Assembly (NCBI RefSeq): GCF_014192225.1
Contig: NZ_JACHXS010000008.1
Span: 62,001 to 126,000, forward strand
From: Pseudoduganella umbonata
GTDB taxonomy: Bacteria; Pseudomonadota; Gammaproteobacteria; Burkholderiales; Burkholderiaceae_D
Direction of reading: 5' to 3'
Length of the DNA: 64,000 bases
The notes beneath the pieces are model-generated. The model did not search any database, had not been told where the DNA came from, and worked only from the letters and a program-made list of their open reading frames with translations. The translations under genes and the position numbers were made by a program. This document shows, piece after piece, positions 11,995-20,311 of the stretch (the stretch's first letter is position 1; every line of letters starts with the position of its first letter).

Positions 11995-12010
11995 ACTTCA
12001 TCCTTTGCGA

Positions 12011-12040
12011 AAAAAAAGGCAGCCCTGCTGGCTGCCCTTT
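12011..12040 (-). terminator. Rho-independent terminator between wecB and galE
   Basis: Stem GGCAGCC (12018-12024) with GGCTGCC (12030-12036) and a 5-nt loop, extended by flanking A/T pairs. On the minus strand it is followed by a run of eight Ts (complement of 12010-12017). It starts just after the frame-corrected end of wecB, and its T-run abuts the galE ribosome site, so it could act as an attenuator. Confidence 0.8.
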
Positions 12041-12058
12041 GCTCAAATCAGGGCCTGA

Positions 12059-13135
12059 TCAAGCACGGCAACGATACGCTGCGCAGCCTGGCCATCCCAC
12101 AGATGCGGCTTTACCCTGCTTGCCGTCGCCACGCAATACCTTGCGCGCCTCGTCGACGATACGCACCGGATCGGTACCGACCAGCACATTGGTGCCCTCT
12201 TCGACTGTTACCGGTCGCTCGGTATTCTCGCGGATCGTAATGCACGGCACGCCCAGCGCCGTGGTTTCTTCCTGCAGGCCGCCACTGTCGGTCAGCACGA
12301 CAGCCGCATCCTTCCACAAATCGAGGAACGCCATGTAGGCCTGTGGACCCACCAGCGATACATTCGGTCCCAGGTCGATGCCGAACCGCTCCAGATTCCC
12401 GCGGGTGCGCGGGTGCACCGGGAAGACCAGCGGCAGTTCGCGTGCGATCTCGGTCAGTGCCGAACCGATTTGCGCCATCATCGCCGGATCGTCGACATTG
12501 CTCGGGCGGTGCAGCGTAACGACGCCGTAACGCCGGCCGGCCAGTTCGCGCTTCAGCGACTGGCTTTCGAAGCCGCCCTGGGCCAGCTTGCCGGCCTGGT
12601 ACAGCACATTATCCACCATCACATGGCCGACATAGTGCACGCTTGACTCGGCCTTGCCTTCACGCCGCAGGTGTTCGACAGCGCTCGGCTCGGTGGCGAA
12701 GAACCAGTCGCTGATGCTGTCGGTAACCAGGCGGTTGATTTCCTCGGGCATCGTCATGTCGCCGCTGCGCAAGCCGGCTTCCACGTGCGCCACTGGAATG
12801 TTGAGCTTCTTCGCAACGATCGAGCAAGCCAGCGTGGAGTTCACATCCCCCACCACCAGCACCGCGTCGGGACGCTGCTCCAGACACAGCTTCTCGAAGC
12901 CCAGCATGATCTTGGCGGTCTGGTCGGCATGACTGCCGCCACCGGCTCCCATGAACACGTCTGGCGCCGGGATGCCGAGCTCTTCGAAGAACACGTCGTT
13001 CATCTCGCGGTCGTAGTGCTGCCCCGTGTGGATGATGCGATAGGCCAGCCGTGGATGACCGGCCATTGCACGCACGATCGGCGCGATTTTCATGAAGTTC
13101 GGGCGCGCCCCGGCCACCAGGTAAACGGTCTTCAC
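12059..13135 (-). CDS. wecB: UDP-N-acetylglucosamine 2-epimerase (non-hydrolysing), C-terminus frameshifted
   Basis: A 358-residue reading frame for the enzyme that converts UDP-GlcNAc to UDP-ManNAc. Motifs are GARPNFMKIAPI, HTGQHYDREMND, VVGDVNSTLAC, HVEAGLRSGD, EEINRLVTDSISD and TDSGGLQEETTALGVP. The frame leaves the family near residue 342: the encoded tail reads ...KAASVGWPGCAAYRCRA. Dropping one base (C at 12109) restores the conserved ending KPHLWDGQAAQRIVAVLDQ, with a stop at 12043 and a total of 363 residues. This is either a sequencing error or a real frameshift affecting only the last ~20 residues. The two enzymes WecB and the adjacent dehydrogenase could supply a ManNAc- or HexNAc-uronate donor. 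Confidence 0.9.
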   Translation of the reverse strand: MKTVYLVAGARPNFMKIAPIVRAMAGHPRLAYRIIHTGQHYDREMNDVFFEELGIPAPDVFMGAGGGSHADQTAKIMLGFEKLCLEQRPDAVLVVGDVNSTLACSIVAKKLNIPVAHVEAGLRSGDMTMPEEINRLVTDSISDWFFATEPSAVEHLRREGKAESSVHYVGHVMVDNVLYQAGKLAQGGFESQSLKRELAGRRYGVVTLHRPSNVDDPAMMAQIGSALTEIARELPLVFPVHPRTRGNLERFGIDLGPNVSLVGPQAYMAFLDLWKDAAVVLTDSGGLQEETTALGVPCITIRENTERPVTVEEGTNVLVGTDPVRIVDEARKVLRGDGKQGKAASVGWPGCAAYRCRA

Positions 13136-13338
13136 GCTAGGTTCTCCTGTGAAAGCATTGTTGTGTCCTTTACGCTAATTGCAGTTGAAAAACCCGTCAG
13201 GGCCTGGCGCGGTGTTCTCGCTCGCGGCGCCAAGGGGCCTAACCCAGGCCGTCGGCGCCGCGTGCCCGACAAGGGCCTCCGAGCAGCCACGGCGACGCAT
13301 TGCATTGCGTTGCATCGCGCTGCGGCCGGGCGGGCGAT

Positions 13339-14616
13339 TTACAGGCGCCAGACTTGCAGGCCGGCCTGCTCCAGTTCGGCTTTGTCGTAGCCGGATTTCA
13401 CGTCCATGAAGCAGCCACCCTTGACCAGTTTCTTGCACAGGTCTTCGGCCGTGAGCGCCTTCAGTTCGCGGTGCGCCACGGCGGCAACGATGGCATCCGC
13501 GCGCGGCAGTTCGTTCCAGCCGAGCAGGCGCACGCCGTATTCGTGCATCGCCTCGTCAGGATCGGCGTGCGGATCATGTACGAACACTTCGACGCCGAAA
13601 CTCTTCAGTTCGTTGATGACGTCGCCAACCTTCGAGTTGCGCAGGTCCGCGCAATCTTCCTTGAACGTCAGCCCCAGCACGTTTACGCGCGCGCCCTTGA
13701 TGTAGCTGCCGCTGGCGATCATCTGCTTGATGGTCTGCTCGGCGATGTACTTACCCATGCCGTCATTGATGCGGCGGCCGGCCAGGATCACCTGAGGGTG
13801 GTAACCCAGCATCTCCGCTTTGTAGGTCAGGTAGTAAGGATCGACGCCGATGCAGTGGCCGCCGACCAGGCCCGGACGGAAGTTCAGGAAATTCCATTTG
13901 GTACCGGCAGCGCGCAACACTTCGGTGGTATCGATGCCGATTTTTTCGAAGATGATCGCCAGTTCGTTCATCAAGGCGATATTCAGGTCGCGCTGCGTGT
14001 TCTCGATGACCTTGCAGGCTTCGGCGGCCTTGATGCTCGAGCACCGGTGCACGCCGGGCTTGACGATCGACTCGTACATCGCGGCGACCTTTTCGAGCGT
14101 CTCCGGCGTATCGCCGGAAACCACTTTCAGGATCGTCGTCAGCGTATGTTCCTTGTCGCCCGGATTGATGCGCTCCGGCGAATAGCCGACGTTGAAGTCG
14201 ACCTTCCAGCGCTTGCCGGAAGCCTGTTCCAGCACCGGGATGCAGACTTCCTCGGTGGCACCTGGATACACGGTGGATTCATAGACGACGATGGCGCCCT
14301 TCTTCAGGTGCGGGCCGATCGTGCGGCTGGCGCCGATCAGCGGACCGAAGTCAGGGGTGTGGGCGTTATCGACCGGGGTCGGCACGGCGACGATGATGAT
14401 GTCCGCTTCGGCCAGCACGGCCGGGTCGGAGGTATATTCCGCATGAACCGATGCGGCCATCTGTTCGTCGGACAACTCACGCGACGGGTCGACGCCGCGC
14501 TGACATGCCGCCACCTTGGCGGCGGCAATGTCGAAACCAATGGTACGGCCGAGTTTGCCGAATTCCACAACGAGGGGCAGGCCGACGTATCCCAGGCCGA
14601 GTACCGCGATTGTCAT
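13339..14616 (-). CDS. tviB: UDP-N-acetylhexosamine 6-dehydrogenase (TviB/WbpO type)
   Basis: A 425-residue UDP-sugar dehydrogenase that oxidises a UDP-HexNAc to the uronic acid. GLGYVGLPLVVEFGK is the NAD-binding motif; ESTVYPGATEEVC, FNVGYSPERINPGD, the catalytic-cysteine segment GGHCIGVDPYYL and LTFKEDCADLRNSKV follow. The last motif is nearer TviB than WecC. It lies 203 bp upstream of wecB and is co-directional. Assignment among UDP-GlcNAc, UDP-GalNAc or UDP-ManNAc dehydrogenase cannot be made by eye. Confidence 0.92.
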   Translation of the reverse strand: MTIAVLGLGYVGLPLVVEFGKLGRTIGFDIAAAKVAACQRGVDPSRELSDEQMAASVHAEYTSDPAVLAEADIIIVAVPTPVDNAHTPDFGPLIGASRTIGPHLKKGAIVVYESTVYPGATEEVCIPVLEQASGKRWKVDFNVGYSPERINPGDKEHTLTTILKVVSGDTPETLEKVAAMYESIVKPGVHRCSSIKAAEACKVIENTQRDLNIALMNELAIIFEKIGIDTTEVLRAAGTKWNFLNFRPGLVGGHCIGVDPYYLTYKAEMLGYHPQVILAGRRINDGMGKYIAEQTIKQMIASGSYIKGARVNVLGLTFKEDCADLRNSKVGDVINELKSFGVEVFVHDPHADPDEAMHEYGVRLLGWNELPRADAIVAAVAHRELKALTAEDLCKKLVKGGCFMDVKSGYDKAELEQAGLQVWRL

Positions 14617-14661
14617 GATTGAATCACTTTCATTAAATTTTAAAAAATGCAGACCCGGGGC

Positions 14662-15744
14662 TTACGAGCACCCAAGGTCACGATAGAGACGACCCAGCTT
14701 GTCGAGCACCACGGCCGTGCCGAACCTGGTCTCGATAGTGTGACGCGCCCGTTCGCCGAGACGGGCGCGCAAGTCGTCGTTTCGAATCACCTCGGCCAGC
14801 GCGGCGGCCAGCGCCACCGGCTGTCCGGGAGGGACCAGCATGCCGTTGTCGCCGTTGGTGATCGCTTCCGGGATACCGCCAACGGGCGTGACAACGACAG
14901 GAAGACCGGCAGCCATTGCTTCCAGCATCGCCATCGGCAAGCCTTCATCATAGGATGGCAAGCAGAACAAGGTGGCTTTCTCGACACGGCGGGCCTTCTC
15001 TTCCGCGCCGATCCAGCCTGCGATCTCGACATGCTTGCCGATACCGAGCTCTTCGACGGCGCGGGCTACCGCGGCCAGGTCGCCGTCGCCACCGATCACG
15101 AGACGAACTTCAGGAATCGTCGCCGACAGGATCTTGACGGCCTGCAGCAGATCGAACGTGCCCTTGCGCTGCCCCGCGCGGCCGAGGAACAGGATGTTGG
15201 CCCGTTCCGGCTGGCGCCCGGTCACGGCCGGCAGGTGCACCGAATTCGGAATCACGCGCACATTGGCGCCCGGCGCGAATTCGTGCAGGAAGCCGGCCCA
15301 GCTTTCCGACAGTGTGACCACCGCCGAGCTCTTGTGCAGTGTGTGGTGTATCCACCGGCGTGCCAGCGGACCCGACCCGACGGTGGCGAACTTGTTGAAC
15401 TCCGCGCCGTGCAGGTGGAATACCGTCTTGCAACCGAACGCACGCGCCAGCGCGAGCAGCACCGACTTGCGGTAAAAGCTGACACCCGAGGCCGCGTGCA
15501 CGTGTACGCATGGGCGCTGCGCCCCGGAACAGCCTTTGACCAGCTGCACGACGGCGCCGATGGCAACGCCGAGTTTGCGCACGCCGGAAACCTGCGCATG
15601 GGTGACGATATAGCGCGCATCGTTCAGCTCGAAGAACCCGGCACGCTGCAATACGGCTACCACCGTAGCGATCCCACCTTTCGCTTCCGGACTGGTACCC
15701 ATCATGATTACTTTTGCCGCTTTTACCATAGTTCTCTCATCCAT
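14662..15744 (-). CDS. Glycosyltransferase family 4 (GT-B)
   Basis: A 360-residue retaining glycosyltransferase. The N-terminal half has MMGTSPEAKGGIATVV and HLHGAEFNKF. The C-terminal donor domain has NILFLGRAGQRKGTFDLLQA, VIGGDGDL, the E-x7-E-type segment LPSYDEGLPMAMLEAMAAGL, and PVGGIPEAI. It is probably cytosolic and membrane-associated, adding a sugar to the exopolysaccharide repeat unit. It lies 45 bp upstream of tviB. A second possible Met (MVKAAK) is five residues in. Confidence 0.92.
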   Translation of the reverse strand: MDERTMVKAAKVIMMGTSPEAKGGIATVVAVLQRAGFFELNDARYIVTHAQVSGVRKLGVAIGAVVQLVKGCSGAQRPCVHVHAASGVSFYRKSVLLALARAFGCKTVFHLHGAEFNKFATVGSGPLARRWIHHTLHKSSAVVTLSESWAGFLHEFAPGANVRVIPNSVHLPAVTGRQPERANILFLGRAGQRKGTFDLLQAVKILSATIPEVRLVIGGDGDLAAVARAVEELGIGKHVEIAGWIGAEEKARRVEKATLFCLPSYDEGLPMAMLEAMAAGLPVVVTPVGGIPEAITNGDNGMLVPPGQPVALAAALAEVIRNDDLRARLGERARHTIETRFGTAVVLDKLGRLYRDLGCS

Positions 15745-15828
15745 CCGATTCCTGCAGCTCGATCACGGAGGTGCATGACCGCGCTCGCGTCGCCGGGACG
15801 GTCTGCCGCACTCCCTGAAGACGAGACT

Positions 15829-15857
15829 ATTGAATACACATCATAACGATTATACAA
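15829..15857 (+). promoter_or_regulatory. Candidate sigma-70 promoter for the CapK-like gene, overlapping a divergent one
   Basis: TTGAAT (15829-15834), 17-bp spacer, TACAAT (15852-15857) on the plus strand, ~118 bp before the CapK-like ATG. On the opposite strand ATTATA at 15848-15853 reads TATAAT and could be the -10 of the divergent glycosyltransferase gene, whose -35 is poor. Confidence 0.5.
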
Positions 15858-15974
15858 TATTTTTGGCAGCGCTGGCACCCGACCGAACAGTAAAACGGCA
15901 TCCGGCGGGCCTGCGCACTATTGCAATTAAGGTATCATTGCATCCCATACCCATCTCTTGAGATTCGCTTCGAC

Positions 15975-17282
15975 ATGACCGTACCTTCCGCCACCCTGCC
16001 TTCCCGGACCGACACGCAGTCGCCGCTGGCGACCCTGAAGTTCCGCCTGATCGACCTGATGCGCGGGACGAGGACGCTGGAGCTGCTGGCGCAATTGCGC
16101 CAGCGGCAGTATGACAGCCCGGAAAAGCTTGCCACGCAAGGCAAGGCAGACCTGGCACGCTATTTCGATGAATTGCGCGCGAACATTCCGATGTTCCGCG
16201 ACATCCCGGCATTCACGGACCTGCCCCTCACCGACAAGGCATTCATCAATGCCCACCGCGAAGAGCTGCGCAACCCATCGTACAAGGGCAAGGTCATTCG
16301 CAAGAAAACGAGCGGCTCGACCGGTTCGCCGCTTGTCTACTATACATCAACGGAAACACAGTCCTACCTGTGGGCAGGCTTGCTGCTGTCGTGGGAAGTA
16401 GCCGGCTACAAGCTCGGCGAACCGGTGGCCTTCCTGAGCGGCTCGGCACTGGCCGGCGACGGCTTCAAGCAGCGCGTGTATTACAAGCTGTTGAATGTAC
16501 AGGTGCTCTCGGCGTTCAACCTGTCGGCGCAAACCATGTCCGGCTATGCCGCCGCCATCGAACAGCAGGGCTTCCGCCTCCTGTACGGATATGCGTCGGC
16601 GATCCACCGATTCGCCTGCCACCTCAATGCAAGCAATACCCGCCCGAAACATCGTTTGCGCGGCATTATCTGCACCGCCGAGACGCTTACGCCGGCCATG
16701 CGCAAGGACATCGAGCAGGCTTTCGGCGTGCCGTGCTACAGCCAATACGGCTGTAACGACGCCGGCGTGTCCGCGTTCGAATGCGAACACCGGGAAGGGT
16801 TCCATCTGCTGTCCACGCGCTGCCATGCCGAAATCGTCGACGGCAATCGCCTGATCTCGACCGACCTGACCAACCGGGCGATGTACCTGCCGCGCCATGA
16901 TACCGGCGACCTGGTCCGCATGGCCGACAAGCCATGCCGTTGCGGCCGCGGGCTGCCGCTGATCGCCGAAGTGATCGGCCGGCAGAACGATGTGGTGGTG
17001 GACCAGCGCGGCCATGCCGTTCACTCGGAATTCTTCTCGCACCTGTTCCGCGAGGATGCGCGCATCCAGCGCTTCCAGGTGGTATTCGACGAGCGCACGC
17101 TGAATGTCAACCTGCATGGCGACCAGCTGAGCGACGCAGAACTCGCGGCGCTGGCCGCGCCTTATCGCGAGCGCATCGCGCAGGCCATGTCTTTCGAAGA
17201 AGTGCAGTTCGTCTGCAACCAGCCGTTCATTACCCTGGCCAACAGCAAGCATCGCTTCATCATGCGCCGTCCGGCCGCCTGA
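15975..17282 (+). CDS. CapK/phenylacetate-CoA-ligase-like adenylate-forming enzyme
   Basis: A 435-residue member of the ANL-like CapK/PaaK family that accompanies many capsule and exopolysaccharide loci. Visible motifs are the P-loop-like KKTSGSTGSPLVYY, GYASAIHRFACHLN, the acceptor segment CTAETLTPAMRKDIEQAFGV, YSQYGCNDAG and YLPRHDTGDLVRMADKPCRCGRG. Substrate is unknown; CapK-like proteins are thought to activate an acid for glycan or aglycone modification. The start at 15975 was chosen as the first Met with family-like length; the ribosome site is weak. It is the only plus-strand gene in the 8-34 kb glycan region, so it has its own promoter. Confidence 0.82.
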   Translation: MTVPSATLPSRTDTQSPLATLKFRLIDLMRGTRTLELLAQLRQRQYDSPEKLATQGKADLARYFDELRANIPMFRDIPAFTDLPLTDKAFINAHREELRNPSYKGKVIRKKTSGSTGSPLVYYTSTETQSYLWAGLLLSWEVAGYKLGEPVAFLSGSALAGDGFKQRVYYKLLNVQVLSAFNLSAQTMSGYAAAIEQQGFRLLYGYASAIHRFACHLNASNTRPKHRLRGIICTAETLTPAMRKDIEQAFGVPCYSQYGCNDAGVSAFECEHREGFHLLSTRCHAEIVDGNRLISTDLTNRAMYLPRHDTGDLVRMADKPCRCGRGLPLIAEVIGRQNDVVVDQRGHAVHSEFFSHLFREDARIQRFQVVFDERTLNVNLHGDQLSDAELAALAAPYRERIAQAMSFEEVQFVCNQPFITLANSKHRFIMRRPAA

Positions 17283-17301
17283 CCGGCGCGCGCGCATGCG
17301 C

Positions 17302-17322
17302 CGCAGGCAAGCCCCGCTTGCC
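17302..17322. terminator. Hairpin after the CapK-like gene
   Basis: Perfect 9-bp stem CAGGCAAGC / GCTTGCCTG (17302-17310 with 17314-17322) and a 3-nt loop, 20 bp after the stop of the plus-strand gene and between convergent genes. The following sequence is only mildly T-rich. A second GC-rich inverted repeat, GGCGCCC/GGGCGCC, occurs near 17405-17428. Confidence 0.55.
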
Positions 17323-17446
17323 TGGAATTTCCCGAACGGGGCGAACTGCCCCATCCCCGCCCGCGGCCTATAGCGCTGACCACCGCTCCTTACGCGATGC
17401 CAGCGGCGCCCTTCACCGCCGGGCGCCGCCTATCCTGCCCGGAACC

Positions 17447-18568
17447 TCAGGCACGCGCAGCGACGGTCTCCCGGATGATCTGCGCATATTGCTTGGCCAC
17501 GACACTGGCGGTGTGTTCGGATTCGTAGCGGAGCCGGCCGCCTTCCTGCATGGTGGCGTAATACTCGGGATCCTCGTACAGCCGCCGGACCGTCGAGATC
17601 AGCGCCTTCTGGGTCTGGGGCATCATGCCCGACCAACTGGGAACGATGTTGAAACGCGATTGCGGACACAGCACAGGGGTCGAGGTCGACCATGCGTCGC
17701 ACAGGAAGCCCCAGCCGGTTGTCGATGCGGTATAGGCAAAGTAGGCCGATCCCAGCCGGCGCAGCGCTTCCATGCGGGTGACACCCGGCAGATGCTGGAT
17801 GCGGTCGCCGTAACGCGCAATCAATTCCTTCACGATGTGCTCGAACGGGCCGCGGCCGATGATCGTGAAACGCTTGACCGGCGTATGCTCCAGAATGGCC
17901 GGTATCGTCTTCAGCCAGAGCTGGCAATTCTTGTGACGGATCAGCGAACCGATATAGATCATCTCGTCCCGGTCGCGTTCGGCCGGCAGCTCCAGGCCCG
18001 CCGGCTGCTGCGCGCAGTGGCCGGCATAGTACACCGGCGGGCCTCGCCTGCTCAGGCTGGCCAGCAGCGGCACATCGTTCGGGTCGTTGACCATGATGGC
18101 ATCGGTCCTGCCGGACAGGCTGCTCCACAATTTACGGCCGACCACTTCGCGCCCGAGCCAGGGCACGCCGAGATACTTGCGGCGCGGGATCAGCGTCAGC
18201 GGATCGGACGATTCGAGACGCAGGAGCACCGGCACGTCATGTTTTTGACGGATCAGATTGGCCAGGCGCAGGCAATTTGTCGAGTTAACAAAGAGAAACT
18301 CCGGCCGGAACTCATCCGCGAGCTTCAGGGCCTCGGCATCGGCCGGGCCGCCATGGAACAGATCCTGGCCCGCCGCGTGGAATACGCGGCATATTTCCAC
18401 CCCATGAAAGTTCTCGTAATCACCTGCCTCTTCACTGCTTTTCAGGCCCGAACCACGCGTGGTCAGCACACGCACGGCGTTACCGCTCTCGACCAGGGGC
18501 AGCAGTGCATACACCACCTCATCGAAAAGGGGGTTCAGGCCGGGGTAAATCGCCAAAATTCTCAACAT
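17447..18568 (-). CDS. Glycosyltransferase family 4-like protein
   Basis: A 373-residue GT-B enzyme. LRILAIYPGLNPLFDEVVYALL opens the acceptor domain; MIYIGSLIRHKNCQLWLKTIP, FTIIGRGPFEHIVKELI and GWGFLCDAWSTSTPVLCPQ lie in the donor domain. GGAG sits 4 bp before the ATG. It begins 12 bp after the end of the flippase-like gene, so the two form an operon. It likely adds a sugar during repeat-unit assembly. Confidence 0.88.
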   Translation of the reverse strand: MLRILAIYPGLNPLFDEVVYALLPLVESGNAVRVLTTRGSGLKSSEEAGDYENFHGVEICRVFHAAGQDLFHGGPADAEALKLADEFRPEFLFVNSTNCLRLANLIRQKHDVPVLLRLESSDPLTLIPRRKYLGVPWLGREVVGRKLWSSLSGRTDAIMVNDPNDVPLLASLSRRGPPVYYAGHCAQQPAGLELPAERDRDEMIYIGSLIRHKNCQLWLKTIPAILEHTPVKRFTIIGRGPFEHIVKELIARYGDRIQHLPGVTRMEALRRLGSAYFAYTASTTGWGFLCDAWSTSTPVLCPQSRFNIVPSWSGMMPQTQKALISTVRRLYEDPEYYATMQEGGRLRYESEHTASVVAKQYAQIIRETVAARA

Positions 18569-18580
18569 GCTCTCCAGTTG

Positions 18581-20098
18581 TCAAACGCCCTTGAACAGCG
18601 TACGGCCGCTGCTGCGATTGATGAGTTGCCGGTCGGTCCGGTCGATAACGCGCAGGGCCAGCGTACCGATGCAATAGACAAGCGTCAGCAGAATCATGCC
18701 GGCAACCATCCAGTGCAGGCCCGCATGCGGCAGGAATGCCGCGGCAGCGATGCCGCAGCCGAGCGCAAGCATGGAGCGGGCGATCCAGTCCCAACCGGTC
18801 TCCCATTCCCGCCCGGCGCCGCGGATCGTGCGCAGGGCCAGCAGGTTCGCCACCACTTCCCCGCTGATGAGGACCGCGGGAACGAACCACACACCAAGGC
18901 GGGTCGGTCCGATCAGCAACAGCGGCGGAATGACCAGCAGCGACAGTGCGCAGGCCTTGGCCCACAGGGCCATCATGTCGGCGGCATTGAAGACGACCGC
19001 CAGGATAAGCCGATGCAGGCGCAGCGCCAGCCAGAATGTCAGGACCGCGAACAGTACCCCGTAATCGCCATAGCGGTGCGCGCTGGCGACCTCCAGCAGC
19101 TCCCGCCCATACAGTGCCGCGATACCACAGACCGGCAATAAGGTCAGCAGACTGACCTTGAAGAGGAAGCGCGCCCACATGCGCAGGTCATCGAAATTGC
19201 GGTCGCGCGCATAGCTGCCGATCATCCGCGAGCGCACCAGCGAAAACACCAGCATGCCCGGCAGGTAATTCCGGATGATCTCGATCAGCCGCACGACGAA
19301 CCCTGCCCCCGCCACCGTCGCCGGTGGCAGGAAACGGCCCAGCACCAGCATCAGGAACGATGTCGAGAACAGGTACTCGATAATGCCGGTACCGTAGTTG
19401 AGCATTGCTACCTGCCGCATCTGGCGCATCCCTGGCGGAACCCAGTCCGGGTCCGGCTTGCCCATCGACTTCAGGCCAGCCAGCATGAATACCAGCGACA
19501 GGATGAAACAGATGCACGCTGCCGCGGTCTCGGCGATCAGCATCATCTGGGCCGTGCCCGCGCCGTTTGCGCCCATGTAGGCAAGCGCGGCAATCAGCAA
19601 CAGCGACTTGGCGATCATGATGAATTGCAGGCGCGCCTGGAGAGACAACGCCTCCAGCGCATTGTCGCGCACGATGCGCAAGGCCCCCTCGGCCACCAGC
19701 AGGCCGGCGAAATACCAGACCAGGTCGACCGGCAGCTTGCCCATGCCGGCCGGGAAGAATTTGGGCAGCGCGATCAGCACGGCACCGACGGGCACCAGTA
19801 CCAGCACGCGCACTACCGCCACCCTGGCGATAAGTCCCAGCAACCGGGCACGGGTGGAATGCAACCGGTAGACCGGGGCGTAGCGCAGGATGATCCAGTC
19901 GAGGCCGAGGGTGCTGAAGCCAAGCGTCACCTCGAGCATTGCCATGCAAACCACGTACCGGCCGAACTCGTCGGCGGTGAGGTAGCGCGCCAGCATGCCG
20001 AGGATGGTCGCGGTGAGGATTGCAGTGGGAACTTTACCGATCAGGAAAGCAACGATGTTGCGCCTGGTATTGGCACCCGAGTACGGGTGGTCGCTCAT
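18581..20098 (-). CDS. Wzx-like polysaccharide flippase (MATE/MVF superfamily)
   Basis: A 505-residue protein with about 12-14 hydrophobic segments, beginning NIVAFLIGKVPTAILTATIL followed by ADEFGRYVVCMAMLEVTLGF, the typical N-terminal pattern of O-antigen/exopolysaccharide translocases. It probably flips the lipid-linked repeat unit across the inner membrane. The start MSDHPYSGANTRRN at 20098 is preferred over an upstream Met, although the ribosome site is weak. The next gene, a glycosyltransferase, is 12 bp downstream. Confidence 0.87.
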   Translation of the reverse strand: MSDHPYSGANTRRNIVAFLIGKVPTAILTATILGMLARYLTADEFGRYVVCMAMLEVTLGFSTLGLDWIILRYAPVYRLHSTRARLLGLIARVAVVRVLVLVPVGAVLIALPKFFPAGMGKLPVDLVWYFAGLLVAEGALRIVRDNALEALSLQARLQFIMIAKSLLLIAALAYMGANGAGTAQMMLIAETAAACICFILSLVFMLAGLKSMGKPDPDWVPPGMRQMRQVAMLNYGTGIIEYLFSTSFLMLVLGRFLPPATVAGAGFVVRLIEIIRNYLPGMLVFSLVRSRMIGSYARDRNFDDLRMWARFLFKVSLLTLLPVCGIAALYGRELLEVASAHRYGDYGVLFAVLTFWLALRLHRLILAVVFNAADMMALWAKACALSLLVIPPLLLIGPTRLGVWFVPAVLISGEVVANLLALRTIRGAGREWETGWDWIARSMLALGCGIAAAAFLPHAGLHWMVAGMILLTLVYCIGTLALRVIDRTDRQLINRSSGRTLFKGV

Positions 20099-20258
20099 GG
20101 CATGATGCCGACGAATGAAGGCCGCGGGAAAGGAAGGGATGCTTCGATGCACGACAGGGAGATCGCAGGAATGATGCCGGTTGCCTGCAGTGGCCTGGAT
20201 GCTTTGATACGCGTCATTGAAACTAGCTCATCCTTAATTTTATTGAGCTAATTATAAC

Positions 20259-20293
20259 AAAAGCGATTGCTTAGTCAAAAAGCAATCGCTTTC
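20259..20293 (-). terminator. Rho-independent terminator after the lyase gene
   Basis: A 12-bp stem AAGCGATTGCTT (20261-20272) pairing with AAGCAATCGCTT (20280-20291), loop AGTCAAA. Read on the minus strand the exit is T-rich (TTTTGTTATAATT). It follows the heparinase-like gene by about 20 bp. Confidence 0.8.
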
Positions 20294-20311
20294 GTGCGTG
20301 CCGGAAAAGGC

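Noticed and set aside
16934..19141. A 735-codon plus-strand frame over the CapK end, a glycosyltransferase and the flippase
   Set aside because: It overlaps three genes with motifs in other frames and has no ribosome site or recognisable domain.
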